The notes: generated by a model not told the origin, from the letters alone. A stretch of 19,910 bases of DNA from Mucilaginibacter sp. UBA5151 (GCA_002413785.1 DHXR01000038.1:14948-34857), one strand, 5' to 3'; shown: positions 8,693-15,809, counted from the stretch's first letter. Made by a program: numbers and translations.

Positions 8693-8708
8693 TATTCCTG
8701 CATAATAC

Positions 8709-8745
8709 TTTAAACGAGAGTAAAATACATGTATATTTACTCTCG
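8709..8745 (+). promoter_or_regulatory. Promoter-like region with 31-bp operator dyad for the first Fic gene
   Basis: CGAGAGTAAA (8715-8724) and TTTACTCTCG (8736-8745) are perfect 10-bp arms around a centre that is itself self-complementary (ATACATGTAT). TATATTTA (8732-8739) resembles the TAnnTTTG -7 box, and TTTA (8709-8712) lies 19 bases upstream where a -33 element belongs, so the dyad would cover the promoter. The Fic start is 46 bases downstream. A repressor binding site is inferred, possibly for the Fic protein's own winged helix. Confidence 0.5.
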
Positions 8746-8756
8746 AATTAATAACG

Positions 8757-8773
8757 AGGGCGTTTGTTGCCCT
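8757..8773 (+). promoter_or_regulatory. Leader hairpin before the first Fic gene
   Basis: AGGGC (8757-8761), loop GTTTGTT, and GCCCT (8769-8773) form a hairpin 18 bases before the ATG, followed by a T-rich stretch. It is conserved in the second repeat copy at 9939-9955. It could be a leader structure or weak attenuator; nothing more can be told. Confidence 0.35.
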
Positions 8774-8791
8774 TGTTGTTTGACCAGATAA

Positions 8792-9880
8792 ATGGCACAT
8801 AATCCAGAAAAACCCTTTAACGATCTTCCTGCTTTGCCACCAAAAGCGGGGATAGAAACAGTGGCAATACTCAAAAAGGCAATCCTGGCCAGTAGGGCGC
8901 TGTCTGAGTTAAAAGGCGCTATTACAAATTTACCTAATCCGGCTTTATTTATTGATACTATTAATTTGCTTGAGGCGCAAGATAGTTCGGCTATTGAAAA
9001 TATAATAACAACACAAGACGAATTATTTAAAGCCTCTGTCGCTGATAGAAAAATTGAAAACTCGGCAACCAAAGAAGTTATACATTATAAAGATGCTTTC
9101 TGGTATGGTATTGAGCAATTAAATAAACGTCCTTTCCTTGCCACCAATCTCTTTATATCAATCATGCAGATTATCAAAGAGAACCAATCTGGCATAAGAA
9201 ACATCCCCGGTACAAAGCTTACAAATCCGGCGGGCGAAGTAATTTATACACCGCCGGAAGGCGAAGGGTTAATAAGGGAAAAACTTAAAGATTTAGAAGA
9301 TTTTATACATGCAGAAGATAACATAGATCCGCTTATTAAATTAGCATTGATCCATTACCAATTTGAAGCTATACATCCATTTGCTGATGGTAATGGAAGA
9401 ACAGGAAGGATTATCTTGTTGCTTTATCTTAAACTGACTGGTTTAATGGATCGTCCTGCCCTTTACCTGAGTAATTACATCATAAATAATAAGAGCGATT
9501 ATTACTTAAATCTCCGCGGGGTAACTGAAAAAGGCGAATGGGAAAGCTGGATAATGTATATCCTGGATATGGTAGAAAAAACAGCAATAAAAAGCAGGCA
9601 GCAAATTGCGATGATTAAAGATTTGATGGCAAGGATGGGGGCTGCCATGCAACAAGAATTACCAAACGTATATTCAAGGAATTTAATGGAAGAATTATTT
9701 AAATTGCCTTACACTAAACGTATATTCTTAGTGGATGCAGGAATAGGGAATTTAAAAACCGTTGGGCATTATTTGAATCAGTTGGAAAACGCAGGGTTTT
9801 TAAAAAGTGAGAAAGTGGGAAAAGAAAAACTGTACTTAAATTTAGAATTAATGAAAATTCTGAAATTAAAGAATTTATAA
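8792..9880 (+). CDS. Class II Fic protein (predicted AMP-transferase) with C-terminal winged helix
   Basis: This 362-residue protein has an N-terminal Fic_N-type domain, a Fic core with HPFADGNGRTGR (195-206; catalytic H195), and a C-terminal region (about 290-362) that reads as a winged helix (VGHYLNQLENAGFLKSEKVG). The sequence S65-SAI-E69-N70 matches the (S/T)xxxE(G/N) inhibitory motif ahead of the Fic core, so it is class II: the glutamate would block productive ATP binding until relieved. Fic enzymes usually AMPylate target proteins at Tyr, Thr or Ser; the target here is unknown. SoFic of Shewanella has the same architecture and length. The opening MAHNPEKPFNDLPALPP resembles that of the second Fic protein in this window. 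The gene is bracketed by 69-bp direct repeats. Confidence 0.92.
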   Translation: MAHNPEKPFNDLPALPPKAGIETVAILKKAILASRALSELKGAITNLPNPALFIDTINLLEAQDSSAIENIITTQDELFKASVADRKIENSATKEVIHYKDAFWYGIEQLNKRPFLATNLFISIMQIIKENQSGIRNIPGTKLTNPAGEVIYTPPEGEGLIREKLKDLEDFIHAEDNIDPLIKLALIHYQFEAIHPFADGNGRTGRIILLLYLKLTGLMDRPALYLSNYIINNKSDYYLNLRGVTEKGEWESWIMYILDMVEKTAIKSRQQIAMIKDLMARMGAAMQQELPNVYSRNLMEELFKLPYTKRIFLVDAGIGNLKTVGHYLNQLENAGFLKSEKVGKEKLYLNLELMKILKLKNL

Positions 9881-9890
9881 TATTCTTTAA

Positions 9891-9959
9891 TTTAAACGAG
9901 AGTAAAATATGTGTATATTTACTCTTGAATTAATAACGGGGGCGTTTGTTGCCCTTGTT
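9891..9959 (+). repeat. 69-bp direct repeat, copy 2, downstream of the first Fic gene
   Basis: It is in the same orientation as copy 1 and starts ten bases after the Fic stop. The dyad is kept at 9897-9927 but with three changes, and the hairpin at 9939-9955 has become GGGGC/GCCCT followed by TGTTT. No start codon stands at the position equivalent to the Fic ATG. It is therefore an orphan copy of the Fic control region, and its hairpin may serve as a terminator for the gene before it. Confidence 0.9.
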
Positions 9960-10423
9960 TATCTAAAGGGAATCAATCGGATATATCCAATTTGTATCCA
10001 TTCTTATCCAATAAAATCAAAGGTGTCCGTCCGAAAAGGAATGCGACAGGATAAAAACAGAGCCGGACAGTGCCCCTTAAATCACAAGCTGTATAAATAA
10101 TTATGCATGCATAGCATTTTCGCGCAGAAAATTCGTGGTTTTAGCTCCTGGATTACGTTAATTCCGGGAATTAACAAATAATAAAATTGCGCTCAAAGTG
10201 GTAAATCCTTATCAATTTGATAGGGTTTTCTTGTTAAAAAAATAAAAGTTGTGATGAAAATACTGCTTTGTTAATATTTTTAAAGTAATACTTTATCGCT
10301 ATGAAATTATTTGGCATTGATTTAGCTTTGATATTATGTGATGAACAAAACCTGCGGTTTAATCCGGGGAACAGTGTTGCATCTGTTTAGTGTTTTCGTA
10401 AATTATTTATTTAGTATAAAGTT
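9960..10423. other. 464-base gene-poor spacer with several dyads
   Basis: No credible gene is present; the 63-codon frame at 9909-10100 starts inside the repeat and lacks family features. Dyads seen: TATGCATGCATA at 10102-10113, GTTAATTC-CGG-GAATTAAC at 10157-10175 and TAAAGTA-A-TACTTTA at 10281-10295. The motif GGTGTCCGTCCG (10022-10033) followed by CCGGACAGTG (10063-10072) has a counterpart at 15208-15246. This stretch may hold eroded mobile DNA. Confidence 0.5.
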
Positions 10424-10621
10424 ATGCTTATTGATGTATTAGAAATCAGCGCCCTGATGGCGGTCATTATCCTGCCCTTTTTTTTCCCCTTAAAAAAGAA
10501 GGCAAATGCCATCAAATTACCTAAAAACCACAACGATACTTCAGGTGCCAATTATGCAATTAACGAGAATGGCTACCTGGAAGAGATCCACCATGATAAA
10601 TTATCAAGTCATACGCATTAA
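10424..10621 (+). CDS. Small predicted membrane-anchored protein, function unknown
   Basis: This 65-residue frame has one hydrophobic helix at about 7-23, a basic stretch (KKKANAIK) and then a polar, His-containing tail. The composition fits a small single-pass protein with its tail in the cytoplasm. It ends just before a strong terminator hairpin, which supports a real transcript. I recognise no family, and a chance frame cannot be excluded. Confidence 0.5.
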   Translation: MLIDVLEISALMAVIILPFFFPLKKKANAIKLPKNHNDTSGANYAINENGYLEEIHHDKLSSHTH

Positions 10622-10639
10622 TTAGGAGGGATGTGTAGA

Positions 10640-10670
10640 AAAAGCCCCTGATGATAAGGTGAGGGCTTTT
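10640..10670. terminator. Bidirectional intrinsic terminator
   Basis: AAAAGCCC (10640-10647) and GGGCTTTT (10663-10670) are perfectly complementary, with a 15-base loop. A-tract and T-tract arms make it usable from both sides. It lies between the convergent small membrane protein gene and the second Fic gene, whose stop is at 10677. Confidence 0.8.
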
Positions 10671-10676
10671 AATGCG

Positions 10677-11789
10677 CTATCCTTGTAATATCCGGATCAG
10701 GTCATCATTCAGGTAGTATATTTCTTTACTATCTTTTTTTGGACTTAAAATCTTCGATTTTACAAGGTCGTCCATATATTTGGACAGGGTAGTTCTTGAC
10801 GACCTTTCAATCAATTTACCAATAACTTCCGGCTTTAAATATGGCTGACTAAAAATGGCTTCGTTGATCTCTTTATTATACCATTTTAATTGCGTTTTGC
10901 CATATTCCAGCGTTGCATTCATTTGTGTTAATATCTCATTAATTAGTTTTTCGGTTAGTAACGAAGTGTTTTCAATTGCATCAAGCATATACAATACCCA
11001 TTCTTTCCATAATCCCCTTTGGGTTACTGTTCCCAATTTATAGTAATAGTCCTCTTTGTTCGTAATAATATACTTGGAAAGATAAAGTGTTGGCTGTGAC
11101 AGCAGTCCTTTATTTACCAGATACAGCAGGTTTAAAATGCGCCCTGTCCTTCCATTGCCGTCCTGAAAAGGGTGTATGGCTTCAAACTGATAATGTGCAA
11201 AGCACATTTTAAGCAATGGGTCTGCCGGGTGTTTTTCGTCATTGTTTAAATACTCAAGCAGATTATCCATTAACTTTTCAATTAATCCTGCGCCTCTGGG
11301 AGGTGTATAAATAATTTCGCCGGACCTGAATTCGCTTTGGCCCCTTTTAATTGTTATTACGGATTGCGGGGAACGTAAACCCGCAGATGAGTTTTTTACC
11401 TGCCTGAAAATTTCTGTAATGCAATCTATGTCTATAACCTTCTTTTTATCAATCAACTTATAGCCTCCCCATAATGCTTCGCGGTAACGCAACACCTCCT
11501 TGGTTGCTATATTTGCATTATCCTCTTTTATTGTATCAGATACTGCTTTATATAATTCATCTTCAGTAGTGAAAATATTTTCTATTGCAGTTGATGCTTT
11601 AGCTTCTTGTAATGCAATGGTATTAACAAGCATGTAAGGATTGGGGAGGCGTAATATGCTGCCATTAGCAGTGGATAAAGCTCTTGAAGCTGATACTAAT
11701 TTTTTCAGTATTTCAACGTCGTCTTCAATTGTTGCCGGTGGTGGGAGTAAGGGAAGGCTGTTGAATGGTTGATTTCTATCGTATGCCAT
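10677..11789 (-). CDS. Second class II Fic protein (predicted AMP-transferase) with C-terminal winged helix
   Basis: This 370-residue paralogue of the Fic protein at 8792-9880 has the same layout. The opening is MAYDRNQPFNSLPLLPPPA. The inhibitory motif is S66-TAI-E70-N71, and the Fic core HPFQDGNGRTGR spans 206-217 with catalytic H206. The YTPPRGAGLIEKLMDNL flap region is at about 161-177. A C-terminal winged helix lies at about 305-365 (IGKLIERSSRTTLSKYMDDL). The second motif residue set differs only by Q for A after HPF. It would AMPylate an unknown target and be held inactive by E70. It is transcribed away from the GH3 gene, behind an array of five copies of a 12-base half-site. The two Fic proteins are clearly diverged, so this is an old duplication or independent acquisition rather than a recent copy. 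Confidence 0.92.
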   Translation of the reverse strand: MAYDRNQPFNSLPLLPPPATIEDDVEILKKLVSASRALSTANGSILRLPNPYMLVNTIALQEAKASTAIENIFTTEDELYKAVSDTIKEDNANIATKEVLRYREALWGGYKLIDKKKVIDIDCITEIFRQVKNSSAGLRSPQSVITIKRGQSEFRSGEIIYTPPRGAGLIEKLMDNLLEYLNNDEKHPADPLLKMCFAHYQFEAIHPFQDGNGRTGRILNLLYLVNKGLLSQPTLYLSKYIITNKEDYYYKLGTVTQRGLWKEWVLYMLDAIENTSLLTEKLINEILTQMNATLEYGKTQLKWYNKEINEAIFSQPYLKPEVIGKLIERSSRTTLSKYMDDLVKSKILSPKKDSKEIYYLNDDLIRILQG

Positions 11790-11796
11790 GTTTATA

Positions 11797-11917
11797 TGTT
11801 CAGTTTTTGACCATTTTCTGAACGTAATACAATATTAGGTTAAAAAACTGGACAAATAAAACGATATGTCCAGTTTTTCAACAAAAACTGGACATATCAT
11901 CAATGCTGTCCATTTTT
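11797..11917 (-). promoter_or_regulatory. Operator-like array of inverted half-sites upstream of the second Fic gene
   Basis: The half-site TGTCCAGTTTTT or its complement AAAAACTGGACA appears at 11843-11854, 11867-11878 and 11883-11894 exactly. It appears with one change or loss at 11797-11808 (TGTTCAGTTTTT) and 11907-11917 (TGTCCATTTTT). Two consecutive dyads have identical 12-base spacers and a 40-base period. The central pair forms a perfect 16-bp inverted repeat, 11863-11878 with 11883-11898, around CAAC. The array lies 8 to 128 bases before the Fic start and about 100 bases before the GH3 gene. Cooperative repressor binding is inferred. Confidence 0.7.
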
Positions 11918-12020
11918 CGCATTATTTCCTTATTAGCGTTTATTTCATTAATCTTGAATTGTTTTTCGGAACAGCAATAAACCCAATTAGCATAAACTCA
12001 TTTTTAATTATAATAACCCG

Positions 12021-14249
12021 ATGAACCGCATCAAACCAGTTATTGTTCTTTGCCTTTTGTGCAGTATAAACATAGTGTTTGCGCAGCCAAAAACTATTTC
12101 CCAAAAAGTGGAAGCTTTATTGAAGAAGATGACCCTTGCCGAGAAGATAGGTCAGCTAAACCAGTATAACGGCAATTGGGAGGCAACCGGACCCGTAACA
12201 ACCGATGTTGGCGATAAGCTTGACGCCATTAAACACGGCGAAGTAGGTTCGGTACTCAACATAGTCGGGGTAAAGCATACCAGGGTGTTCCAGGAGGCGG
12301 CTATGCAATCCCGCCTGAAGATCCCTTTGCTATTCGGGCAGGATGTGATCCATGGATACAGCATTACCTTCCCCATCCCGCTGGCCGAAGCGGCGAGCTG
12401 GGATTTGTCTGCTATTGAAAGATCTGCCCGCATAGCAGCTACTGAAGCCGCTGCAGGCGGCATACACTGGACATTTGCCCCAATGGTTGATATTGCCCGC
12501 GACCCACGCTGGGGACGGGTAATGGAAGGCGCCGGTGAGGACCCTTATCTGGGATCGCTGATAGCTACTGCACGCGTGCATGGTTTCCAGGGTAAAGGTT
12601 TGGGTAATTTAGATGCGGTGATGGCCTGCGCCAAGCATTTTACCGCTTACGGAGCTGCCATCGGTGGGCGCGACTATAACAGCGTGGATATGAGTTTGCG
12701 CACCCTGTGGGAAATATACCTGCCGCCATTTAAAGCCGCAGTTGATGCTGGCGTTGGTACTTTTATGAATTCGTTTAATGATCTGAACGGAATTCCTGCC
12801 AGTGGCAATCACTATTTGCAAACTGATATTTTAAAAGGCAAATGGGGCTTTAAAGGATTTATAGTAAGCGACTGGGGATCAATAGGCGAAATGATAAACC
12901 ACGGTTATGTGAAAGATAATTACCAGGCGGCTGAAGTAGCCATCAATGCCGGTAATGATATGGATATGGAGAGCCGCAGCTATATCAATAACCTGGCGAA
13001 ACTGGTGGCCGATAAAAAGGTACCCATTCAGCGGATTGATGATGCTGTAAGGCGCATCCTGACAAAGAAATATGAATTGGGCCTGTTCAACGACCCTTAC
13101 CGTTTTAGTGACGCCGACCGTGAAAAACACGTAATGAATACGCCTGAGTCGGTTGCGGCTGCGAGGGATGTTGCCCGTAAAAGTATTGTGTTGCTAAAAA
13201 ACGAGCATAATTTATTGCCGCTCTCAAAGGATTTGAATTCAATCGCCCTGATTGGTCCCCTGGTTAAAGCTAAGGGAGAAATGAAAGGCTTTTGGTCTTT
13301 AAATGTAGGCGATGAGAGCCAGATTGTTTCCCTTTACGAAGGTATGCAACAGGCTGCCGGGAAAAGCAAATTGCTTTATGCCAAAGGCTGCGATATTACC
13401 GATACCAGCAAGGCCGGTTTTGATGAAGCCTATAAAACTGCCATGCAGGCTGATGTGGTTATAATGGCCATGGGCGAAAGGCCTGATATGACCGGCGAAG
13501 CAAAAAGTCGTTCAAATATTCATTTGCCTGGAGTTCAGGAAGAACTGATAAAAGCTATAAGCGCTACAGGCAAACCCCTGGTGGTATTGCTGATGTCGGG
13601 CAGGCCAATGGTGTTTAACTGGACCGCCGACCATGTACCTGCTATTTTATACACATGGTGGCTGGGTAACCAGGCGGGTAATGCCATAGCCGATGTGTTG
13701 TACGGCAATTACAATCCTGCCGCAAAACTGCCTATCACCTTCCCGCGTACCGAAGGGCAGATCCCCATTTATTATGACCATTATAATACCGGCAGGCCTG
13801 CGCATGGCGATAAGGATGTAAATTACACTTCCGCCTATATCGATCTGCAGAACAGTCCCAAATATGCTTTCGGCTATGGTTTAAGTTATACTACATTCGG
13901 CTACAGTAACCTTAAATTCAGTAAAAAATCCATGGCGAAAGACGGCGAAATAACCGTTACGTTCGACCTGCAAAATACCGGGAAATATGCCGGCGAGGAA
14001 GTGGCCCAACTATACCTGCGCCAACTGGTATCGCAGCCCGTAAGGCCCGTAAAAGAACTGAAAGGTTTTCAGAAAGTAATGCTGCAGCCCGGAGAAACAA
14101 AGACGATCAGCTTCACCATAAATAAAGAAAAACTGGCCTTTTATAACGACCAGCTGCAACGCATCACCCAACCCGGCGAGTTTAGCCTGATGATCGGCAG
14201 CGCATCGGATGATATCAGGCTGCAGGATAATTTCTTTTTAAGTCATTAG
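12021..14249 (+). CDS. bglX: Periplasmic GH3 beta-glucosidase (BglX-like)
   Basis: This 742-residue exported glycosidase begins with a signal peptide (1-22, NIVFAQ). A GH3 TIM-barrel domain covers about 28-360. Its substrate-binding segments include FGQDVIHG (105-112) and CAKHF (203-207), and the nucleophile is D284 in IVSDWG. A GH3 C-terminal alpha/beta domain covers about 385-610; E493 in MTGEAKSR is the likely acid/base. A fibronectin-III-like domain closes the protein from about 660. Length and order match E. coli BglX. It releases terminal beta-linked glucose from oligosaccharides in the periplasm. Its last codons and stop are made of the first of two GTCATTAG words. Confidence 0.93.
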   Translation: MNRIKPVIVLCLLCSINIVFAQPKTISQKVEALLKKMTLAEKIGQLNQYNGNWEATGPVTTDVGDKLDAIKHGEVGSVLNIVGVKHTRVFQEAAMQSRLKIPLLFGQDVIHGYSITFPIPLAEAASWDLSAIERSARIAATEAAAGGIHWTFAPMVDIARDPRWGRVMEGAGEDPYLGSLIATARVHGFQGKGLGNLDAVMACAKHFTAYGAAIGGRDYNSVDMSLRTLWEIYLPPFKAAVDAGVGTFMNSFNDLNGIPASGNHYLQTDILKGKWGFKGFIVSDWGSIGEMINHGYVKDNYQAAEVAINAGNDMDMESRSYINNLAKLVADKKVPIQRIDDAVRRILTKKYELGLFNDPYRFSDADREKHVMNTPESVAAARDVARKSIVLLKNEHNLLPLSKDLNSIALIGPLVKAKGEMKGFWSLNVGDESQIVSLYEGMQQAAGKSKLLYAKGCDITDTSKAGFDEAYKTAMQADVVIMAMGERPDMTGEAKSRSNIHLPGVQEELIKAISATGKPLVVLLMSGRPMVFNWTADHVPAILYTWWLGNQAGNAIADVLYGNYNPAAKLPITFPRTEGQIPIYYDHYNTGRPAHGDKDVNYTSAYIDLQNSPKYAFGYGLSYTTFGYSNLKFSKKSMAKDGEITVTFDLQNTGKYAGEEVAQLYLRQLVSQPVRPVKELKGFQKVMLQPGETKTISFTINKEKLAFYNDQLQRITQPGEFSLMIGSASDDIRLQDNFFLSH

Positions 14250-14257
14250 GTCATTAG
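14242..14257. repeat. GTCATTAG word array A
   Basis: Two exact copies of GTCATTAG, the first including the stop codon of the GH3 gene. The array is inverted relative to array B (14401-14450). Confidence 0.7.
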
Positions 14258-14311
14258 TAAAAAGTTAATTAATATGCAGTTGAAACAAAGGCCTGATGAA
14301 GCATTGTTTAA

Positions 14312-14399
14312 AGCCTCACCCAACCCTCTCCAAAGGAGAGGGCTTATAAAAAAGAGCGCAGTTTAAGTCCTCTCCTTTGGAGAGGATTTAGGTGAGGCT
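14312..14399. repeat. REPIN-like inverted doublet
   Basis: Two inverted copies of a roughly 36-base unit face each other. The outer arms are AGCCTCACC (14312-14320) and GGTGAGGCT (14391-14399). Inside are CCCTCTCC-AAA-GGAGAGGG (14324-14342) and CCTCTCC-TTT-GGAGAGG (14369-14385), each self-complementary. A nested hairpin within an inverted repeat is the hallmark of REP doublets. No transposase is nearby. Confidence 0.8.
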
Positions 14400-14400
14400 A

Positions 14401-14450
14401 AATGACCAATGACCAATGACTAATGACCGATAAACCAATGACCCAATGAC
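14401..14450. repeat. AATGACC word array B, containing the deaminase start codon
   Basis: Six words of the form AATGACC, AATGACT or AATGACA start at 14401, 14408, 14415, 14422, 14437 and 14445. The last supplies the ATG at 14446. The other ATGs are out of frame or run into a stop. CTAATGACC (14421-14429) is complementary to GGTCATTAG of array A. Confidence 0.75.
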
Positions 14451-15174
14451 AATATTAAAATATAAGAATTACGATGAAATGAGCCGGGCGGCGGCCGATA
14501 GGGTTGTCGCCCAGGTGAACACAAAGCCGGAATCCCTGATTTGCTTTCCATCAGGTGAATCGCCTGCGGGGATGTTTAAATGTTTAATAGCTGACTCAAA
14601 AGCAGGCAAAGTTGATTTTAGTCAATGCTATTTTGTTGGATTAGACGAATGGGTTGGTATGGGTAAGGATGATGACGGCAGTTGCACCCGGTTTTTGTAC
14701 GAGCATTTTTTTACCCCCATGCAAATAAACCCCGACCATGTAAGGTTTTTTGACGCCAAAGCAGCCGACCTTGATGCCGCCTGCCGGGCCATGGATGATT
14801 TTGTTAAGCTGCATGGCCCATTGGATATAATGATAGTAGGAATAGGCATGAATGGCCATATCGGCCTGAACGAACCCGGCACTGATTTTAACCTGTATGC
14901 CCATTATGCTCCCTTGGCACAGGTTACGGTACAAGTAGGGCAAAAATATTTTAAACAGCAAACCGTACTTACCAGGGGAATAACCCTGGGCCTTAAACAC
15001 CTGCAGGAAGCAAAAATACCTATGCTCATCGCCGCAGGCAGTAAAAAGGCAGCCATAATTAAACACGCTTTAGAAGGCGAAGTAACCGAACAATTACCGG
15101 CATCCATCTTTCAGACATTGCCATCGGCTTATGTTATTTTGGATGAGGGTGCAGCTTCGGGGTTGGGGCAGTAG
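14446..15174 (+). CDS. Amino-sugar-6-phosphate deaminase/isomerase (AgaI/NagB family)
   Basis: This 242-residue cytoplasmic enzyme of the NagB/6-phosphogluconolactonase fold has the phosphate-binding segment FPSGESPAG (34-42), D67 in GLDEW and GIGMNGHIGLNEP (132-144). By alignment with NagB, D67 is the proton-transfer base and H138 and E143 match the ring-opening residues. NagB's Asp two residues before that His is Asn (N136) here. The GLDEW form and the N-G-H motif are closer to galactosamine-6-phosphate deaminase (AgaI) than to NagB, so the substrate may be GalN-6-P rather than GlcN-6-P; this is inference. The product would be a ketohexose phosphate plus ammonia. It follows the GH3 gene, but repeats separate them. 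Its start codon lies inside a word repeat and no ribosome site is visible. Confidence 0.87.
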   Translation: MTILKYKNYDEMSRAAADRVVAQVNTKPESLICFPSGESPAGMFKCLIADSKAGKVDFSQCYFVGLDEWVGMGKDDDGSCTRFLYEHFFTPMQINPDHVRFFDAKAADLDAACRAMDDFVKLHGPLDIMIVGIGMNGHIGLNEPGTDFNLYAHYAPLAQVTVQVGQKYFKQQTVLTRGITLGLKHLQEAKIPMLIAAGSKKAAIIKHALEGEVTEQLPASIFQTLPSAYVILDEGAASGLGQ

Positions 15175-15199
15175 GTCATTTAGTCATTGGGTCATTAGG
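15174..15199. repeat. GTCATT word array C
   Basis: GGTCATTTA, GTCATTGG and GTCATTAGG follow immediately after the deaminase stop codon (15172-15174). The array has the same sense as array A and is inverted to array B. Confidence 0.7.
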
Positions 15200-15450
15200 T
15201 AGCTGGTGTGTCCGTCCGGTTTTTGGTGTGACAAGGGTTGGACAGTAATTGGACAGATTTATGCTACTTAATAAAACAGATATTAGCAATAATTCATTAT
15301 TTTGACGATCTGATTAAAAGCCAATTTTTATTTATGAATTTTTATTTTGACTATATCTTTTACAGAATTAGTAAACTTTATTATAAATAGGATAAAGGCA
15401 AGGGCGTTTATGGCTATTTGTATATTTTGTTGACTGAGGGAGTATTATTA
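15200..15450. other. Spacer with GTGTCCGTCCG motif
   Basis: GTGTCCGTCCGG (15208-15219) is followed by TGTGACAAGG, GGACAGT (15240-15246) and GGACAG (15251-15256). The same ordered words occur at 10022-10072 with a longer internal spacer. The rest is AT-rich and holds no gene; it must contain the promoter for the next gene. Confidence 0.5.
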
Positions 15451-15750
15451 ATGGATTTATTAATATTCACGGAGAGATTCTTTTTTACAACTCAGCAGAT
15501 TGATGGTTCTAAAATTATTGGGCCGATTATAGCAGTTATTTCGATATTGCCTTTTGCTTTATTTAATTATGTAAAATACATATTGCCAAAAGAAAAATAT
15601 GAACAATTTGATAATTATTGGAAGGATGAACCTAAAGCAAAAAGGATCATTAAAGGTTTTTTAATATTTATTTCATTAATATTTCCCTGGCTGCTTCTAA
15701 TTCTGATAAATGCATGGAATCAATGCTCATATTGTGGTCTTAAGAAATGA
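15451..15750 (+). CDS. Small two-TM membrane protein with C-terminal CxxC, unknown function
   Basis: This 99-residue protein has hydrophobic helices at about 22-44 and 67-89 around a charged central loop (PKEKYEQFDNYWKDEPKAKR), ending with C92-S-Y-C95. The ATG at 15451 is preferred to a TTG 11 codons upstream because AGGGAG stands 8 bases before it. It is AT-rich compared with its sugar-metabolism neighbours. It precedes the 176-aa/XRE pair by 57 bases and could belong to the same accessory unit. No family is recognised; the CxxC could bind metal or form a disulphide. Confidence 0.65.
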   Translation: MDLLIFTERFFFTTQQIDGSKIIGPIIAVISILPFALFNYVKYILPKEKYEQFDNYWKDEPKAKRIIKGFLIFISLIFPWLLLILINAWNQCSYCGLKK

Positions 15751-15799
15751 TGTGAAGCTACCTTTATAAAAATTAAATCAATTGAAATTTTGTAAATTA

Positions 15800-15809
15800 A
15801 CTTATAAGT
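15800..15809. promoter_or_regulatory. Palindrome overlapping the start of the candidate toxin gene
   Basis: ACTTATAAGT is a perfect 10-bp palindrome whose last two bases enter the GTG start at 15808. Its position would suit an operator for the XRE protein encoded downstream, though a palindrome this AT-rich can occur by chance. Confidence 0.3.

Larger units (their letters stand above)
8709..8777 (+). repeat. 69-bp direct repeat, copy 1, upstream of the first Fic gene
   Basis: This copy matches 9891-9959 at 65 of 69 positions. It contains a near-perfect 31-bp dyad and a GGGC/GCCC hairpin. The similarity resumes slightly upstream: TAATATTC at 8690-8697 and 9878-9885, each including the stop codon of the preceding gene, separated from the repeat by 11 and 5 bases respectively. 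Confidence 0.9.

Noticed and set aside
8737..9072. 111-codon antisense frame over the first Fic start
   Set aside because: Covers the repeat and the conserved Fic N-terminus; no independent support.
8709..9959. Insertion sequence or integron cassette carrying the Fic gene
   Set aside because: No transposase, integrase or terminal inverted repeats accompany the direct repeats; a duplication remnant is at least as likely.
9909..10100. 63-codon plus-strand frame after the first Fic gene
   Set aside because: It begins inside the 69-bp repeat, covers its hairpin and the GTGTCC motif, and its protein has no coherent composition.
14401..14450. CRISPR-like reading of the AATGACC array
   Set aside because: The units are only 7-8 bases with no unique spacers; it is a degenerate tandem word repeat.
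14641..15066. 141-codon antisense frame inside the deaminase gene
   Set aside because: Overlaps conserved catalytic motifs on the plus strand; the protein is Cys/Tyr-rich shadow sequence.
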